The notes beneath the pieces were generated by a model. It ran no database searches. It saw nothing but the letters and a program-made list of their open reading frames with translations, and was not told the origin of the DNA. A stretch of 13,299 bases of DNA, from positions 1 through 13,299 of the forward strand of contig JAEEII010000277.1 in the NCBI GenBank assembly GCA_016281295.1. Direction: 5' to 3'. Positions within the stretch are counted from its first letter, which is position 1; every line of letters begins with the position of its first letter. The position numbers and the translations under genes are program-made. This stretch comes from Bacteroidales bacterium (lineage in GTDB: Bacteria > Bacteroidota > Bacteroidia > Bacteroidales > F082). Positions 12,667 through 13,299 of the stretch are shown piece after piece.

Positions 12667-13299
12667 TTACAATTTAATGTCGATGGGCTTAAGCATGTTC
12701 TCGGGACGGAGAATCTTGTCGAGTTGTTCCTTGGTGAGCAGGTTGTGCTCGAGGACTAGCTCGTAAACGCCGCGACCGGTTTCACTGGCTTCTTTGGCAA
12801 TCTTGGTGGATTGCTTGTAGCCTATGATGGGGTTGAGCATGGTGACGATGCCGATGCTGCCTTCCACCAGTTTGCGGCAACGCTCCACGTTGGCAACGAT
12901 GCCTTCGATGCAGTACTTGCGCAGGGTGTCAAGGCCGTTGGTGAGCAGGTGGATGGACTCGAAAAGGCTGTAGGCGATGACGGGTTCCATCACATTCAGT
13001 TCGAGCTGGCCGTTGTCGGAGGCAAAGGTGATGGTCATGTCGTTGCCAATCACCTTATAGCACACTTGGTTCATCACTTCGGGGATGACTGGGTTGACCT
13101 TGCCAGGCATGATGGAAGAACCGGGTTGACGCTCGGGCAGATGGATCTCGTTGAAGCCGCAACGAGGACCGGAACTCATCAGACGGAGGTCGTTGCACAT
13201 CTTGTTGATCTTGATGCAGAGGCGCTTCATGGCTGCGCTGTATTGGATCATGCAACTCGTTGCACTGGTGGCTTCGATGAGGTTGTCGGCCAAATGGAT
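12667..13299 (-). CDS. aspA: Aspartate ammonia-lyase, C-terminal part (truncated by window edge)
   Basis: The frame is open to the last base, so the N-terminal half lies outside the window; 210 residues are visible of a family length of about 470. The enzyme reversibly splits L-aspartate into fumarate and ammonia in the cytoplasm, feeding fumarate respiration in anaerobes. The catalytic SS-loop is intact in GSSIMPGKVNPVIPEV. NPVIPE, together with NQVCYKVIGND and LNVMEPVIAYSLFES, distinguishes AspA from class II fumarase, which has NPTQCE at this position. The visible start begins HLADNLIEATSATS. The C-terminus LRPENMLKPIDIKL ends without the extra tail of the E. coli enzyme. It is transcribed toward the small ORF and ends in a hairpin terminator. 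Confidence 0.93.
   Translation of the reverse strand: MHLADNLIEATSATSCMIQYSAAMKRLCIKINKMCNDLRLMSSGPRCGFNEIHLPERQPGSSIMPGKVNPVIPEVMNQVCYKVIGNDMTITFASDNGQLELNVMEPVIAYSLFESIHLLTNGLDTLRKYCIEGIVANVERCRKLVEGSIGIVTMLNPIIGYKQSTKIAKEASETGRGVYELVLEHNLLTKEQLDKILRPENMLKPIDIKL

Noticed and set aside
12667..13299. Class II fumarate hydratase
   Set aside because: The SS-loop continues NPVIPE, as in aspartate ammonia-lyase, and not NPTQCE as in FumC.

Overview
The window looks like chromosomal DNA of a Bacteroidales bacterium (gut or rumen Bacteroides/Prevotella type). Supporting signs are Bacteroidetes-type promoters (TTG, 19-20 nt, TAnnTTTGc), the marker block rpmG / DUF4295 / ftsY / rimO, a DUF5723 outer-membrane protein, and little use of Shine-Dalgarno sites. 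No phage, transposase, tRNA, rRNA or CRISPR array was seen. Both ends are cut inside genes: an exported protein on the left and aspA on the right.

Layout. Positions 1-2361 (+) hold the 3' part of an unrecognised beta-rich protein, followed 18 bases later by a DUF5723 outer-membrane protein. Positions 2478-4175 (+) encode a fused glutamate formimidoyltransferase/cyclodeaminase (FtcD), which links histidine breakdown to folate one-carbon metabolism; no other hut gene is present. Positions 4176-4421 are a non-coding spacer with a long inverted repeat and decayed TTCGCCGA-containing copies. Then come a strong promoter, rpmG (L33), a 50-aa DUF4295 protein, a clear intrinsic terminator, ftsY (SRP receptor), rimO (ribosomal protein S12 methylthiotransferase) and a DUF368 membrane protein of the family linked to undecaprenyl-phosphate recycling. 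This part concerns translation, membrane targeting and envelope upkeep.

Positions 12121 down to 8232 (-) form the most interesting part: a compact six-gene operon with its own consensus promoter. In transcription order it encodes a DRTGG-like protein, a PHP-domain metal phosphoesterase, a GHKL ATPase lacking a histidine-phosphoacceptor domain, a second DRTGG-like protein, an RsbT/RsbW-like ATPase, and an [FeFe]-hydrogenase-like iron-sulfur protein. The last keeps the cluster cysteines but has lost the proton-relay cysteine. Genes of these kinds commonly accompany electron-bifurcating HydABC/Hnd hydrogenases in anaerobes, but here no catalytic subunits flank them. I read the operon as a stand-alone redox or H2 sensing and signalling module whose output is unknown.

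Positions 12122-12660 contain back-to-back promoters sharing the same 12-base core, a 57-aa ORF of unknown function and a hairpin that probably terminates aspA. Positions 12667-13299 (-) are the C-terminal part of aspartate ammonia-lyase.
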